From UBA7332 sp051657165 (GTDB lineage: Bacteria > Bacteroidota > Bacteroidia > Bacteroidales > UBA7332): a stretch of DNA of 31,675 bases. Under the pieces are notes generated by a model. The model was given only the letters and a program-made list of their open reading frames with translations, searched no databases and was not told where the DNA came from. The stretch is taken from NCBI GenBank assembly GCA_051657165.1, contig JBOFKD010000198.1, positions 1 through 31,675 on the forward strand, read 5' to 3'. The position numbers and the translations under genes are program-made. Below are positions 7,339 through 16,781 of the stretch, one piece after another. The first letter of the stretch is position 1, and each line of letters begins with the position of its first letter.

Positions 7339-10053
7339 ATGAGTATTGACAACGAGAATATTGACAACTCTTCTTTTGAAGAAGAAATGAATGAGAACAA
7401 TCCGATTTCAGAAAATGAAAACGAATCTCATTCAGCCTATAAAGTTCCTCAGGGAGGTCAGGATCTGAAAATACATCTTACAGGAATGTACCAAAGCTGG
7501 TTTCTGGATTATGCTTCTTACGTAATCCTGGAGCGCGCTGTTCCGCACATTAATGATGGTTTAAAACCTGTACAACGCCGTATACTTCATTCTATGAAGC
7601 GTCTGGATGATGGACGATACAATAAAGTTGCCAACATTATTGGTCATACGATGCAATTTCACCCGCATGGTGATGCATCCATCGGTGACGCATTGGTACA
7701 GTTAGGCCAAAAAGATCTTTTGATTGACTGCCAGGGAAACTGGGGAAATATACTAACCGGAGATGGCGCAGCTGCTCCACGTTATATTGAAGCACGATTA
7801 TCAAAATTTGCATTAGATATAGTTTTCAATCCGAAAACAACCGAATGGCGTCCATCCTACGACGGAAGAAACAAAGAACCTATTACGCTACCTGTCAAAT
7901 TCCCGCTATTATTAGCACAAGGGGTTGAAGGGATTGCCGTAGGTCTTGCGTCGAAGATTATGCCTCACAACTACAATGAACTGCTGGATGCATCAATCGC
8001 CTATCTGAAGGGTGAGAGCTTTAATATATATCCTGATTTTCAGACAGGAGGCTTAATTGACATCAGTAAATACAATGACGGAGAAAGAGGTGGCAGTATC
8101 AAAGTCCGCGCGAAAATAGAGAAAAAAGATAACCGGACTTTAGCCATCACAGAAGTCCCGTACGGAAAGACAACTTCTTCGTTAATTGACTCGATTCTGA
8201 AGGCAAACGACAAAGGAAAGATTAAGATCCGCAAAGTTGATGATAATACAGCCAGGGATGTTGAGATATTAATTCATCTTCAGGCAGGTGTTTCATCAGA
8301 CAAAGCTATTGATGCTTTGTATGCATTTACGGATTGTGAAGTAAGTATTTCGCCGAACTGTTGTATCATTTCGGAGAACAAGCCTCACTTTCTGAACGTC
8401 AGCAGTGTGTTGAAACACAACACTGACCAAACCTTACATTTGCTTCGGACCGAACTTGAGATCGAAAAAAATGAATTGCTTGAACAGCTTCATTTCTCTT
8501 CACTCGAAAAAATATTTATAGAACAACGTATCTATAAAGAAAAGGGATTTGAACAAAGTGAAAATATGGATGCTGCAATCACATTCATCGATCACAAACT
8601 GAGCAAATACAAAGAGCTGTTTATCCGGGAGGTTACGCGCGAGGACATTCTGCGACTTATGGAAATAAAAATGGCCAGAATCCTGAAATTCAACTCTGAC
8701 AAGGCTGAAGAATATATACTGGGTATAAAAGATAAGATTAAAGATATTGATCAAAATCTTGCCACAATCGTAGACTATACGATTGCCTGGTTTAAAAGAC
8801 TTAAGGATAAATACGGAAAATTATTCCCTCGTAAAACCATCATCCGTGGCTTTGACACGATCGAAGCAACTAAAGTTGTAGAAGCTAATGAGAAGCTATA
8901 CATCAACCGGGAAGAAGGATTTATCGGTACGGCTTTGAAAAAGGATGAATACGTTTGTAACTGTTCGGATATTGACGACATTATTATTTTCTACAAAGAT
9001 GGAAAATACAAAGTAGTGAAAGTCTGCGATAAATTATTTGTCGGGAAGAATGTTATTCATGTGAATGTGTTCAAGAAAAACGATAAGAGAACAATCTATA
9101 ACGTTGTTTATCGCGACGGCGCAAACGGCACACACTACCTGAAACGTTTCTGTGTAACCGGTATCACCCGCGACAGAGAGTACGATGTCACGCAAGGAAA
9201 GCCAAAATCAGTGATTGCCTGGTTCTCGGCCAATCCGAATGGAGAAGCTGAGGTTATAAAGATAACTCTTAAGCCGAACCCTAAAATACGGAAGATCCAG
9301 TTTGAAGAAGATTTCAGCCGTGTAGTGATCAAAGGGCGATCTGCAAACGGGGTTATTCTTACCCGTAATGATGTACACCGTATTTCACTTAAGAGCAAAG
9401 GAGTATCTACTTTAGGCGGACGGGATGTATGGTTTGACAGAGATGTATTCCGCCTTAATTATGACAACCGGGGCGAATATCTGGGTGAATTTGGCAGTGA
9501 AGATCAGGTATTAGTTGTTTTAACTACCGGAGAGTATTATACAACCAGCTTTGATGCTTCTAATCACTATGATACCAATATTCTTTACATTGAGAAGTTC
9601 GATGAAAATAAAATCTGGTCAGCATTTTACTGGGACGAGGAACAATCAGCGTATTACCTGAAACGTTTTTCGTTCGAGCTAAGTGCTAAAAAGCAGAGCT
9701 TTATCAGCGAAAGCAATAAATCAAAACTGACACTGCTTACGGCTGTTGTTTATCCGCGTCTGGAACTTCTGATTAAGAATAAAGAAGGAGAACTGGAGCC
9801 AATGATTCTGGATGTTGAAGAGACTACTCCGGTCAGAAGCTGGAAAGCTAAAGGCAAACGCATGACCGGACTGGAGATTGAACATGTGAATGAGCTGGAA
9901 CCAGTCAGATTTCCTGAAGAAGAAGACTCTAATGAAGAGAATGATCAGGAAGATAATCCTATCGGGATTATAAATGATCAGGAAGATGAAGAAGAAGCTG
10001 TTGACAAAAGTCAGGTTATCGATGATATTATAGGTCAGAAAAGACTATTTTAA
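7339..10053 (+). CDS. parC: DNA topoisomerase IV / gyrase-type subunit A
   Basis: A type IIA topoisomerase A subunit that cuts and rejoins DNA as a partner of the ParE/GyrB ATPase. I start at ATG 7339 (904 residues); an in-frame TTG at 7327 is less likely. An acidic N-terminal tail of about 35 residues precedes the breakage-reunion domain (about 40-480), with the active-site tyrosine in APRYIEARL (Y149). A C-terminal beta-pinwheel domain (about 520-840) and an acidic tail rich in E and D follow. Length and acidic ends fit the Bacteroidetes form, which is longer than E. coli ParC. The quinolone-region motif reads HPHGDASIGD, with Ala113 where E. coli GyrA has Ser83. No parE gene is adjacent. 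Whether it is ParC or a GyrA-like paralogue needs comparison with the other A subunit of this genome. Confidence 0.9.
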   Translation: MSIDNENIDNSSFEEEMNENNPISENENESHSAYKVPQGGQDLKIHLTGMYQSWFLDYASYVILERAVPHINDGLKPVQRRILHSMKRLDDGRYNKVANIIGHTMQFHPHGDASIGDALVQLGQKDLLIDCQGNWGNILTGDGAAAPRYIEARLSKFALDIVFNPKTTEWRPSYDGRNKEPITLPVKFPLLLAQGVEGIAVGLASKIMPHNYNELLDASIAYLKGESFNIYPDFQTGGLIDISKYNDGERGGSIKVRAKIEKKDNRTLAITEVPYGKTTSSLIDSILKANDKGKIKIRKVDDNTARDVEILIHLQAGVSSDKAIDALYAFTDCEVSISPNCCIISENKPHFLNVSSVLKHNTDQTLHLLRTELEIEKNELLEQLHFSSLEKIFIEQRIYKEKGFEQSENMDAAITFIDHKLSKYKELFIREVTREDILRLMEIKMARILKFNSDKAEEYILGIKDKIKDIDQNLATIVDYTIAWFKRLKDKYGKLFPRKTIIRGFDTIEATKVVEANEKLYINREEGFIGTALKKDEYVCNCSDIDDIIIFYKDGKYKVVKVCDKLFVGKNVIHVNVFKKNDKRTIYNVVYRDGANGTHYLKRFCVTGITRDREYDVTQGKPKSVIAWFSANPNGEAEVIKITLKPNPKIRKIQFEEDFSRVVIKGRSANGVILTRNDVHRISLKSKGVSTLGGRDVWFDRDVFRLNYDNRGEYLGEFGSEDQVLVVLTTGEYYTTSFDASNHYDTNILYIEKFDENKIWSAFYWDEEQSAYYLKRFSFELSAKKQSFISESNKSKLTLLTAVVYPRLELLIKNKEGELEPMILDVEETTPVRSWKAKGKRMTGLEIEHVNELEPVRFPEEEDSNEENDQEDNPIGIINDQEDEEEAVDKSQVIDDIIGQKRLF

Positions 10054-10062
10054 TCAAGAATT

Positions 10063-10100
10063 AAAAAAGGGTCATCCGGAATTATCCGGATGACCCTTTT
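10063..10100. terminator. Bidirectional intrinsic terminator
   Basis: An 11-bp perfect stem (gggtcatccgg 10069-10079 with ccggatgaccc 10086-10096) is flanked by six As and four Ts. It serves parC on the plus strand and the first PUL cassette on the minus strand. Confidence 0.9.
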
Positions 10101-10120
10101 AATTTTATAATATAAGATTA

Positions 10121-11101
10121 TTACTCTACAATCAGATTAACTTCTCTTACAACACGCGAAAATGCCTCGTAGTTACCATTTGAAGCTACAAACGATACTT
10201 TGTAAACACCTGGTTTTGTATAAACATGTCTGTGATGCGGCAAAACATCTGCAATATCTTTAATAGCAACACCTGTGTCAGGCGTTGTTGCATTCACAAA
10301 AAGAGGTTTTGAAACCAACCAGTCTTCATTCAATTCACCAAGCTTTGGAGTCGACCCCATAAGTATTTGCGAAGTTTTCTCTGAGACCTTACGCGTATCC
10401 CATCGTCCCTGTCCTCCTTTCATACCATAAGGATCATCTAATTTATTTAGCATATCCAAAGCCGTAAAAGCAAAATCTTCTGCTTTTAGCAATCTTGAAG
10501 TTCCGTCTGTAAAGTCAGTCTCGATATTCATTCCTAAGAATGTCCATCTAGGTTGAACTTCCTTATTATTTGTTGGCTTATAATGGAAAGCCAAAGTCAG
10601 CTCTTTTCCCAGATAAGGGAGAAGATCAATATCTACAGAAACCTCTGTCCCATTTTTAGATGGAAAATTACATTGATCAGTAACATTAATCCATTTAGCA
10701 TTACGAAGAATCGTCGAATCCTTAACAAAATCATTACCATTAAGCCCTGAAAAATCGTCTGATAAATAAACAGACATTGTTGTAGTTTCAACACCATAAT
10801 CTGGTTTTGCACTAAATGTTAACGTTGACTTTCGGATTTCTTCAACCGGCACAGCCGTACGATCAATGTTTGCATAAACATTTCCGGGTTCGCCACTAAA
10901 GAAGCTGATAAAATCAGGATCTCCCGAAAACTGGAATACCACATCAGTCCCTGCTTTAACAACCGCAGTATCACCACGGAAAGTCAAGCCCTCCGTTAGC
11001 GGAGAAACAGAAGCTCCAAGATCAACTTTGCGAGTCATTTCATCCTGACAAGAGCTCAATAGAGCTCCTGCCAATAATATGCTGAAAAATTTAAACTTCA
11101 T
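10121..11101 (-). CDS. DUF5017-like surface glycan-binding lipoprotein (cassette 1)
   Basis: A 326-residue lipoprotein with a signal peptide ending in the lipobox LSSC (Cys18). The residues after it (QDE) are acidic, as in the Bacteroidetes surface-export signal. The N-terminal part carries a PKD-like stretch (DFISFFSGEPGNVY at about 62-75) and the C-terminus ends with a KPGVYKVSFVASN strand pair, a pattern I associate with DUF5017 proteins that follow susD in PULs. The expected role is binding the target polysaccharide at the cell surface next to SusC/SusD. It is last in the cassette, 39 bp after susD. Its relative at 16782 is only about 40-45% identical by eye, much less than the SusC and SusD pairs, so ligand preference may differ. 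Confidence 0.7.
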   Translation of the reverse strand: MKFKFFSILLAGALLSSCQDEMTRKVDLGASVSPLTEGLTFRGDTAVVKAGTDVVFQFSGDPDFISFFSGEPGNVYANIDRTAVPVEEIRKSTLTFSAKPDYGVETTTMSVYLSDDFSGLNGNDFVKDSTILRNAKWINVTDQCNFPSKNGTEVSVDIDLLPYLGKELTLAFHYKPTNNKEVQPRWTFLGMNIETDFTDGTSRLLKAEDFAFTALDMLNKLDDPYGMKGGQGRWDTRKVSEKTSQILMGSTPKLGELNEDWLVSKPLFVNATTPDTGVAIKDIADVLPHHRHVYTKPGVYKVSFVASNGNYEAFSRVVREVNLIVE

Positions 11102-11140
11102 AGTTATTTCTTCTAGTTATAAGTAATTCCGAATAATGGA

Positions 11141-12841
11141 TTACCAACCCGGATTGTTAAATAAGATATCTTTATTCAATGCCATCTCAGCAGCCGGGAT
11201 TGGGAAATAGTTATAAGCCGGAGTGATTTTATAATAATCAGTAGCATACTTATAGTTCTTACCCCATGCGTCATCCCATTGTACGCGGCTGGACATAGAG
11301 TTCATTTCGTCCAGATAATCACCCCAACGAATTAAATCATAGCGACGAATACCTTCAAAACACAGCTCCATACCACGCTCACGTTTAACAGCTGTACGGA
11401 AAGACTCCTGATCATTTGCTTCTGCATCAGGAAGACCCGCACGATTACGAACAGCATTCAAACACTCTTTCGCCAAGGCTGTAGGTCCGTTTAGTTCATT
11501 CTCTGCTTCAGCCAGCATTAACAATACATCAGCATAGCGAAGAATCGGGAAGTTGTTAGGCGTAAAGTTCTTGCTTTTCGGAGTTACTGTTTCACACTCA
11601 CGTCTGAATTTAGCCGCACAACGGGTTTTATTATTCTCATCACTTTTAGTTCCTTCTTCGTAAACAAAGCCATCGTCAGTTGGAAGATCAGCCGGTTTTT
11701 TACCGAAATAATACTTCTTACCTTTAATACGCTTTGGAGAAGTCGTTGTAGCCGTGAATACATAAGGTGCAATATTCCAGTCACCACGTACTTTATCTCC
11801 TTCAGCTTCATACATTTCATATAACTTCGTTGAAGCAAATAAGAACATGTAGCTGTAACCCGGGTTCGCAGTTCCGCTTTCATTTTTAAACTCAGAATCA
11901 GTACTTAAATCTAATGTAGATCCAAATCCGAAAGTGTTACCTACACGACCGGCAGCCTGCTCAACAGATCCGCGGTTTCCGGCCATTTCAGCTTCCCAGA
12001 TACTTTCACGAACACCTGTACTGTTGTATTGATCTGAACATAAGTCAACAAAAACCTGACGATAATCGTTAGCCAGACCATGAAGACCACTTTCTTTTAC
12101 TTTCAAAGCCCACTCTTTTGCTTTTGCAAAATATTCAGGACTTTTACCGCTATCCATTTTACTGTCTCTGAAGTGCTCACCTGCTCTGAACATGTAAACA
12201 CGTGCAAGAATACCCTGTACAGCTGAAGGAGTCACACGACCTGTAAATTTATATTCGTTTGCTCCTTTCAGATTCGGAATAACTGCTTCCATTTCTGAAA
12301 TCACAAAATCATAAATCTGATTTTTATCCGTACGAGGAATACTTAAATTATCAGGACTCTGAGTTGAGCTGGTTTTAAAAGGAACATCTCCCCACCCCTG
12401 AACAAGGTTGAAATAATAGAATGCTCTCAAGAAACGCGCTTCAGCTCTGTACTGTTCTCTGCTTGTAGAAGACATCGGTGCTTTCTCTATGTTTTCCAGC
12501 AATAGATTAGCACGATTGATACCTTCATACAAAGTTCTCCAGAAACGGGTTACATATGAGTCATTTGAGTTCGTATTACCACAAAGAATACTAGTTTCAG
12601 GAACTGATCTCTGGTAAAAGCTCAAATCATCTCCTCCATTAATGTAAAGCGGGAATGCATTTCCATAGAAATGCTCCTGCATTAACGGACTATATACTGA
12701 TCCCAGGAATGAGTTAACTTCCTGCTCTGTATTGAAATAGTTGTCTTGTGTCAGATCTTTAGGTTCAGTCTCCAAAAAGCTACATGACGTAACTGCCAGA
12801 AAGAAAGCCAAAGAAAGAACTGATATGATATTTTTTTTCAT
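11141..12841 (-). CDS. susD: SusD/RagB-like glycan-binding lipoprotein (cassette 1)
   Basis: A 566-residue outer-membrane lipoprotein with the lipobox VTSC (Cys20) directly followed by the family hallmark FLETEPKDLTQDNYFNTEQE. The middle part has TPR-like helices with the conserved RAEARFLRAFYYFNLVQGWG (about 132-151). The C-terminal SusD domain includes FPILRYADVLLMLAEAENE and RRYDLIRWGDY. SusD proteins form the lid over the SusC pore and bind the incoming oligosaccharide. The gene follows susC by 22 bp. The paralogue at 17787-19487 has exactly the same length and is highly similar. The symbol is the family name only. Confidence 0.93.
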   Translation of the reverse strand: MKKNIISVLSLAFFLAVTSCSFLETEPKDLTQDNYFNTEQEVNSFLGSVYSPLMQEHFYGNAFPLYINGGDDLSFYQRSVPETSILCGNTNSNDSYVTRFWRTLYEGINRANLLLENIEKAPMSSTSREQYRAEARFLRAFYYFNLVQGWGDVPFKTSSTQSPDNLSIPRTDKNQIYDFVISEMEAVIPNLKGANEYKFTGRVTPSAVQGILARVYMFRAGEHFRDSKMDSGKSPEYFAKAKEWALKVKESGLHGLANDYRQVFVDLCSDQYNSTGVRESIWEAEMAGNRGSVEQAAGRVGNTFGFGSTLDLSTDSEFKNESGTANPGYSYMFLFASTKLYEMYEAEGDKVRGDWNIAPYVFTATTTSPKRIKGKKYYFGKKPADLPTDDGFVYEEGTKSDENNKTRCAAKFRRECETVTPKSKNFTPNNFPILRYADVLLMLAEAENELNGPTALAKECLNAVRNRAGLPDAEANDQESFRTAVKRERGMELCFEGIRRYDLIRWGDYLDEMNSMSSRVQWDDAWGKNYKYATDYYKITPAYNYFPIPAAEMALNKDILFNNPGW

Positions 12842-12863
12842 CTGAATCTCTTTTTTAAGGTGT

Positions 12864-15800
12864 TTAGAATGTCAGATTGACACCCATATTAAATGATCTT
12901 GCCCGCGGATACGCAGAGAAGTCTAAGCCTGGAGTTAATGCTCCGTTACGGATAGAAACTTCCGGATCATAACCCGAATACTTAGTCCATGTGAATAAGT
13001 TCTCAGCTGACATAAACACACGTGCTTTTGAAAGTTTAATCTTTCTGATTAAGCGACTATCAAAATTATAGCCTAAAGTCACGTTTTTAAGTCTAAGGAA
13101 CGAACCGTCCTCGATGATACGAGATGAGAATACTTTCATTGATGAAGATGTATTCGCTGACGGAATATCACTGTATGGGTTTTCAGGAGTCCAGCGGTTA
13201 GCAAATGAAGCGAACTGATTCAACTCTTTCTTTTTGCTGAATCCTGATTCAAACATCAGTTTGTTTGCATTCAAAATATCATTGCCATATGACCATTGGA
13301 AGAAAATGCTCAAGTCAAAGTTCTTATATGAGAAGTTATTAGTGAAACCTCCGATATGAACCGGTGCTCCATTACCAATCATTGACTGATCCTTGTCATT
13401 AATTACTCCGTCACCATTCAGGTCTGTGTATTTAGGATAACCAGGCTGTGTTTCTCCACCACCCTGATAAGCAGGTACACCCGGCTTCAATACATACTTA
13501 TTACCAACTTTATCAAAGTCTTCATATTTATAAGTTCCTTCATACAAGAATCCATACATCATACCCATCGGGTAACCAACTTTTGCAATATAGTTAGGTG
13601 ACGTAAAGTTCTGATCGAAATAACCATTCGACAACATAGATGTCTGACCTTCATTCAAAGCAAGAACCTTGTTGCGGTTAAATGCAATATTGAAGTTAGA
13701 TGTCCACATAAAGTTTTTAGTCTTTACGTTTGTCGTATTGATCGTAAACTCAACTCCTGAGTTCTCTACTTTACCAATGTTTTTGATCACACTACCAAAT
13801 CCTGATGACAAAGGCACAGAAGCTCTAAGCAAAAGATCTGATGTCACTTTTTTATACCAGTCTACTGTTACACCAACACGGTCATCCCAGAATCCAAGAT
13901 CAATCCCGGCATTATACTGAGCTGTTGTTTCCCATTTAAGGTTTGGATTCGCAATTGAATAAGGAATTGCATTACCTCCGCCAATTGTGTTATTAAATGG
14001 ATAAATACCATGCATATAATCTTCCGGACGTGAGAAGTTTCCTGATCCACCATGAACTACCAGCAGGCGTGCATATGTATCATACTCTCCAATACGGTTA
14101 TTACCTGTAAGACCCCAGCTCGCACGTAGTTTACCTGAAGTAAGAACATCTGTAACCGGTGCTACAAAATCTTCTTCTGTAAATGTCCAGGCAAGAGATG
14201 CTGAAGGGAAGTATCCGAATTTATTTTTACCTGTAAATTTAGATGACCCATCCGCACGGAATGAAGCTGTTGCGTAATATTTCGACTTATAGTTATAATT
14301 AAATCGGGCTAAACCTGACAACATTGTCCAGTCTGACAACTCCGATGTTGCACGGTCCGGTGTTCCCTGACCCATACCAGCCATTCCTAATGATTCGTTC
14401 GGAATAAACTTCATCTTCTGGCTGTTTGCTTTATAGTCAGATCCTTGAATCGACATACCAACCATCGTATTAAAGAAGTGCTTCTTCTTTAGATTTGTCT
14501 GATAAGTCAACGTATTTTCGTTCAACCATGTCAGACGCTGAACTGTTGAAAGCGTTGCATTCACCTGATCTGCTGACTGAGGATTACCATAACGCGTTTT
14601 AGAGTTATTGAATGTCTCCATTCTTCTTGAGTCATCCGTAAAACCTCCTGAAACTTTCAGCTTCAGACCCTGCATAATCGTATATTCTACAGATCCGTTT
14701 AATCTCAGGTTATTTGAGAAATTCTTTCTGTATTCATTCTCTAATGACATAATCGGATTGAAACGATAGTCATTCAGTGTTTCCACACTTTCATCCTGGA
14801 TATTATCAACCAAAGAGCTTAAAGGAACACCCGGATAAGTTACCGGACGATATCCCCATACACTATAGAACAGGTTGTTCATACCACTGTAAGATGATTG
14901 GGAAGGAGAACTTCCTGATTGTACCGAACGAGAGTAGTTCACATTCAGATTAACATTCCATTTACCTTTACGGATAGTAGTCCCTAAACGACCCTGAAAA
15001 CGATTATAGTTCGAGTTTTTAACAATACCATCCTGATCGAAATAAGACAATGAACCATTGTATCTTAATGTATTTGTTCCTCCCGAAAGCGAAACACTGT
15101 GATTTTGCTGAATAGCATCGCGGAAAATTGCATCCTGCCAGTCAAACTGATCAACATTGCGATAATCATCCAGTGTCCATGTTTTACCATCAGCCGTCCC
15201 GAAATAGCGTGTACTCATTTCGTCCGGTGAGTAAATCTCATTCTGAAGTTTTACGAACTCATACGCATCCATCATTTTAATCTTCTTTGAAAGACGCTGA
15301 ATACCAAAGCTTCCATCATAAGATAAAACAGGATCACCAACGGTTCCTTTTTTAGTTGTGATAATAACAACCCCGTTTGCTCCGCGTGCACCATAAATAG
15401 CGGTTGCTGAAGCATCTTTCAACACATCGATAGATTCGATATCAGCGGGATTGATTGACGCACCTGCCGAAGCATCTTCTACAGGGAAACCATCAATTAC
15501 GTACAATGGTGAGTTTTCCTGAGTCAAAGAGTTGCTACCACGGATAACGATGTTCATTTGTCCACCCGGTGCACCTTCTCCTGAATTAACCATTACCCCT
15601 GCAATACGACCACCCAGTGCTTCATCAAATTTAGCAACAGGCGATTTAAGCATATCATTCAGATTTGCTTTTGCCACAGATCCGGTTAAATCACGACGGC
15701 GTACCTCCTGATAACCTACAACAACGACTTCATTCAATGCTGTAGACTCTTCTTCCAATACAACGTTTATGACTTTCTGGTTACCAACTTTTACTTCTTT

Positions 15801-16046
15801 TGACTGGTAACCTAAATAAGAAAAGACTAGAATGGTAGCATTGCTCTCAGGAGCAATTGAATACTTACCATCATAAGAGGTGATAGTCCCCTTTGTTGTC
15901 CCCTTCAGAACGATATTAACTCCCGGCAGCTCTTCGCCCTTAGCGTCAGTAACGCTTCCGGTAATTAAGTTCTGAGCCTGGGCTTGTAGTGTTGTGCAAA
16001 CGAAAACTACAAGACACACAAATAGCATCAGTGTGGTTTTTTTCAT
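12864..16046 (-). CDS. susC: SusC/RagA-type TonB-dependent transporter (cassette 1)
   Basis: A 1060-residue outer-membrane importer. A signal peptide (about 1-25) is followed by the carboxypeptidase-regulatory-like N-terminal extension (about 27-102), the TonB box region ALNEVVVVGYQ (about 103-113), the plug domain with the SusC signatures YVIDGFPVED and DVLKDASATAIYGARGANG (up to about 232), then a beta-barrel ending in a terminal Phe. It brings oligosaccharides into the periplasm with TonB energy. It starts cassette 1 and must have its own promoter in 16047-16697, because cassette 2 upstream ends in a terminator. The paralogue at 19510-22692 has identical length. Confidence 0.95.
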   Translation of the reverse strand: MKKTTLMLFVCLVVFVCTTLQAQAQNLITGSVTDAKGEELPGVNIVLKGTTKGTITSYDGKYSIAPESNATILVFSYLGYQSKEVKVGNQKVINVVLEEESTALNEVVVVGYQEVRRRDLTGSVAKANLNDMLKSPVAKFDEALGGRIAGVMVNSGEGAPGGQMNIVIRGSNSLTQENSPLYVIDGFPVEDASAGASINPADIESIDVLKDASATAIYGARGANGVVIITTKKGTVGDPVLSYDGSFGIQRLSKKIKMMDAYEFVKLQNEIYSPDEMSTRYFGTADGKTWTLDDYRNVDQFDWQDAIFRDAIQQNHSVSLSGGTNTLRYNGSLSYFDQDGIVKNSNYNRFQGRLGTTIRKGKWNVNLNVNYSRSVQSGSSPSQSSYSGMNNLFYSVWGYRPVTYPGVPLSSLVDNIQDESVETLNDYRFNPIMSLENEYRKNFSNNLRLNGSVEYTIMQGLKLKVSGGFTDDSRRMETFNNSKTRYGNPQSADQVNATLSTVQRLTWLNENTLTYQTNLKKKHFFNTMVGMSIQGSDYKANSQKMKFIPNESLGMAGMGQGTPDRATSELSDWTMLSGLARFNYNYKSKYYATASFRADGSSKFTGKNKFGYFPSASLAWTFTEEDFVAPVTDVLTSGKLRASWGLTGNNRIGEYDTYARLLVVHGGSGNFSRPEDYMHGIYPFNNTIGGGNAIPYSIANPNLKWETTAQYNAGIDLGFWDDRVGVTVDWYKKVTSDLLLRASVPLSSGFGSVIKNIGKVENSGVEFTINTTNVKTKNFMWTSNFNIAFNRNKVLALNEGQTSMLSNGYFDQNFTSPNYIAKVGYPMGMMYGFLYEGTYKYEDFDKVGNKYVLKPGVPAYQGGGETQPGYPKYTDLNGDGVINDKDQSMIGNGAPVHIGGFTNNFSYKNFDLSIFFQWSYGNDILNANKLMFESGFSKKKELNQFASFANRWTPENPYSDIPSANTSSSMKVFSSRIIEDGSFLRLKNVTLGYNFDSRLIRKIKLSKARVFMSAENLFTWTKYSGYDPEVSIRNGALTPGLDFSAYPRARSFNMGVNLTF

Positions 16047-16697
16047 ACCTAATTTAATTGAGGATTTTGGATTTGATTGTTATTGATTATGTTTGATCAT
16101 TACAATGCGCCATTTAACATCGCACATTGATGAATATTTTCAATAAAAAAAACAGTTTAGGTTATTACTACGTTAAGCTATTAATATTTATTTATCCAGT
16201 ATAACACTGGGAATCAACTGAGTAGAGAAACAGGCGTTACTGATTTTCTAAAATTAACATATTTTTCGACTCTAATTGATGAACCATTTTTATTTCCTAG
16301 CGTTATAATAGTGAATAAATAAAGATTATTGAACTCATTTTAGTAAATGATTTAGACAAAGCGACGGTCTTCTTACGTGAGTAAGGGGACCGTCTTTCTA
16401 TTATTTCTACTTTCTATTTGTCACTCTTGTGATGTAAAAATAATGATTTTGGGCATTCAAAAATGACATTTTTATTACACTCCCCATTATATTTAGTTTG
16501 TTTAATTAATATGCCACCAAACAGAGCTTAAATTTGCATTACACAATATGAATTAATTTGCATTTGTAAATTAGGAGCCCAGATGTATATTTAATCTAAA
16601 TACGACTATTTCGCAAAGACAACAAAAAGCACAAATACCTTAAAAACAAACTATTAATACATCAAATCCAATCGCTAACACAACTACTTTTTTATAT
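16047..16697. other. Intergenic region between PUL cassettes
   Basis: No gene is visible. It should contain the cassette 1 promoter, but I find no exact TAnnTTTG on the minus strand. Structured parts are a small hairpin ccagt-ataac-actgg (16196-16210) and a strong 14-bp hairpin at 16363-16394. Confidence 0.5.
16363..16394. other. Strong hairpin with GTGA loop upstream of cassette 1
   Basis: Gacggtc (16363-16369) pairs with gaccgtc (16388-16394) and continues through two G-T pairs and cttac/gtaag to a GTGA tetraloop, giving 14 consecutive pairs. On the plus strand it is followed by a T-rich stretch (tttctattattt), so it could end a plus-strand small RNA antisense to the susC leader. On the minus strand it lacks a T-run. 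No plus-strand promoter was clear. Confidence 0.45.
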
Positions 16698-16731
16698 AAA
16701 AAAAAGGAATACCTGACTATGCAGATATTCC
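16698..16731 (-). terminator. Intrinsic terminator of PUL cassette 2
   Basis: A 10-bp stem (ggaata plus cctg with caga plus tattcc, including one G-T pair) with a six-base loop is followed on the minus strand by eight Ts. It lies about 50 bases after the lipoprotein stop codon and separates the two cassettes transcriptionally. Confidence 0.8.
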
Positions 16732-16781
16732 CTTTAAGCGTATATTTCCTCACTGAAATAATTCAGTTAACCATAATATCA

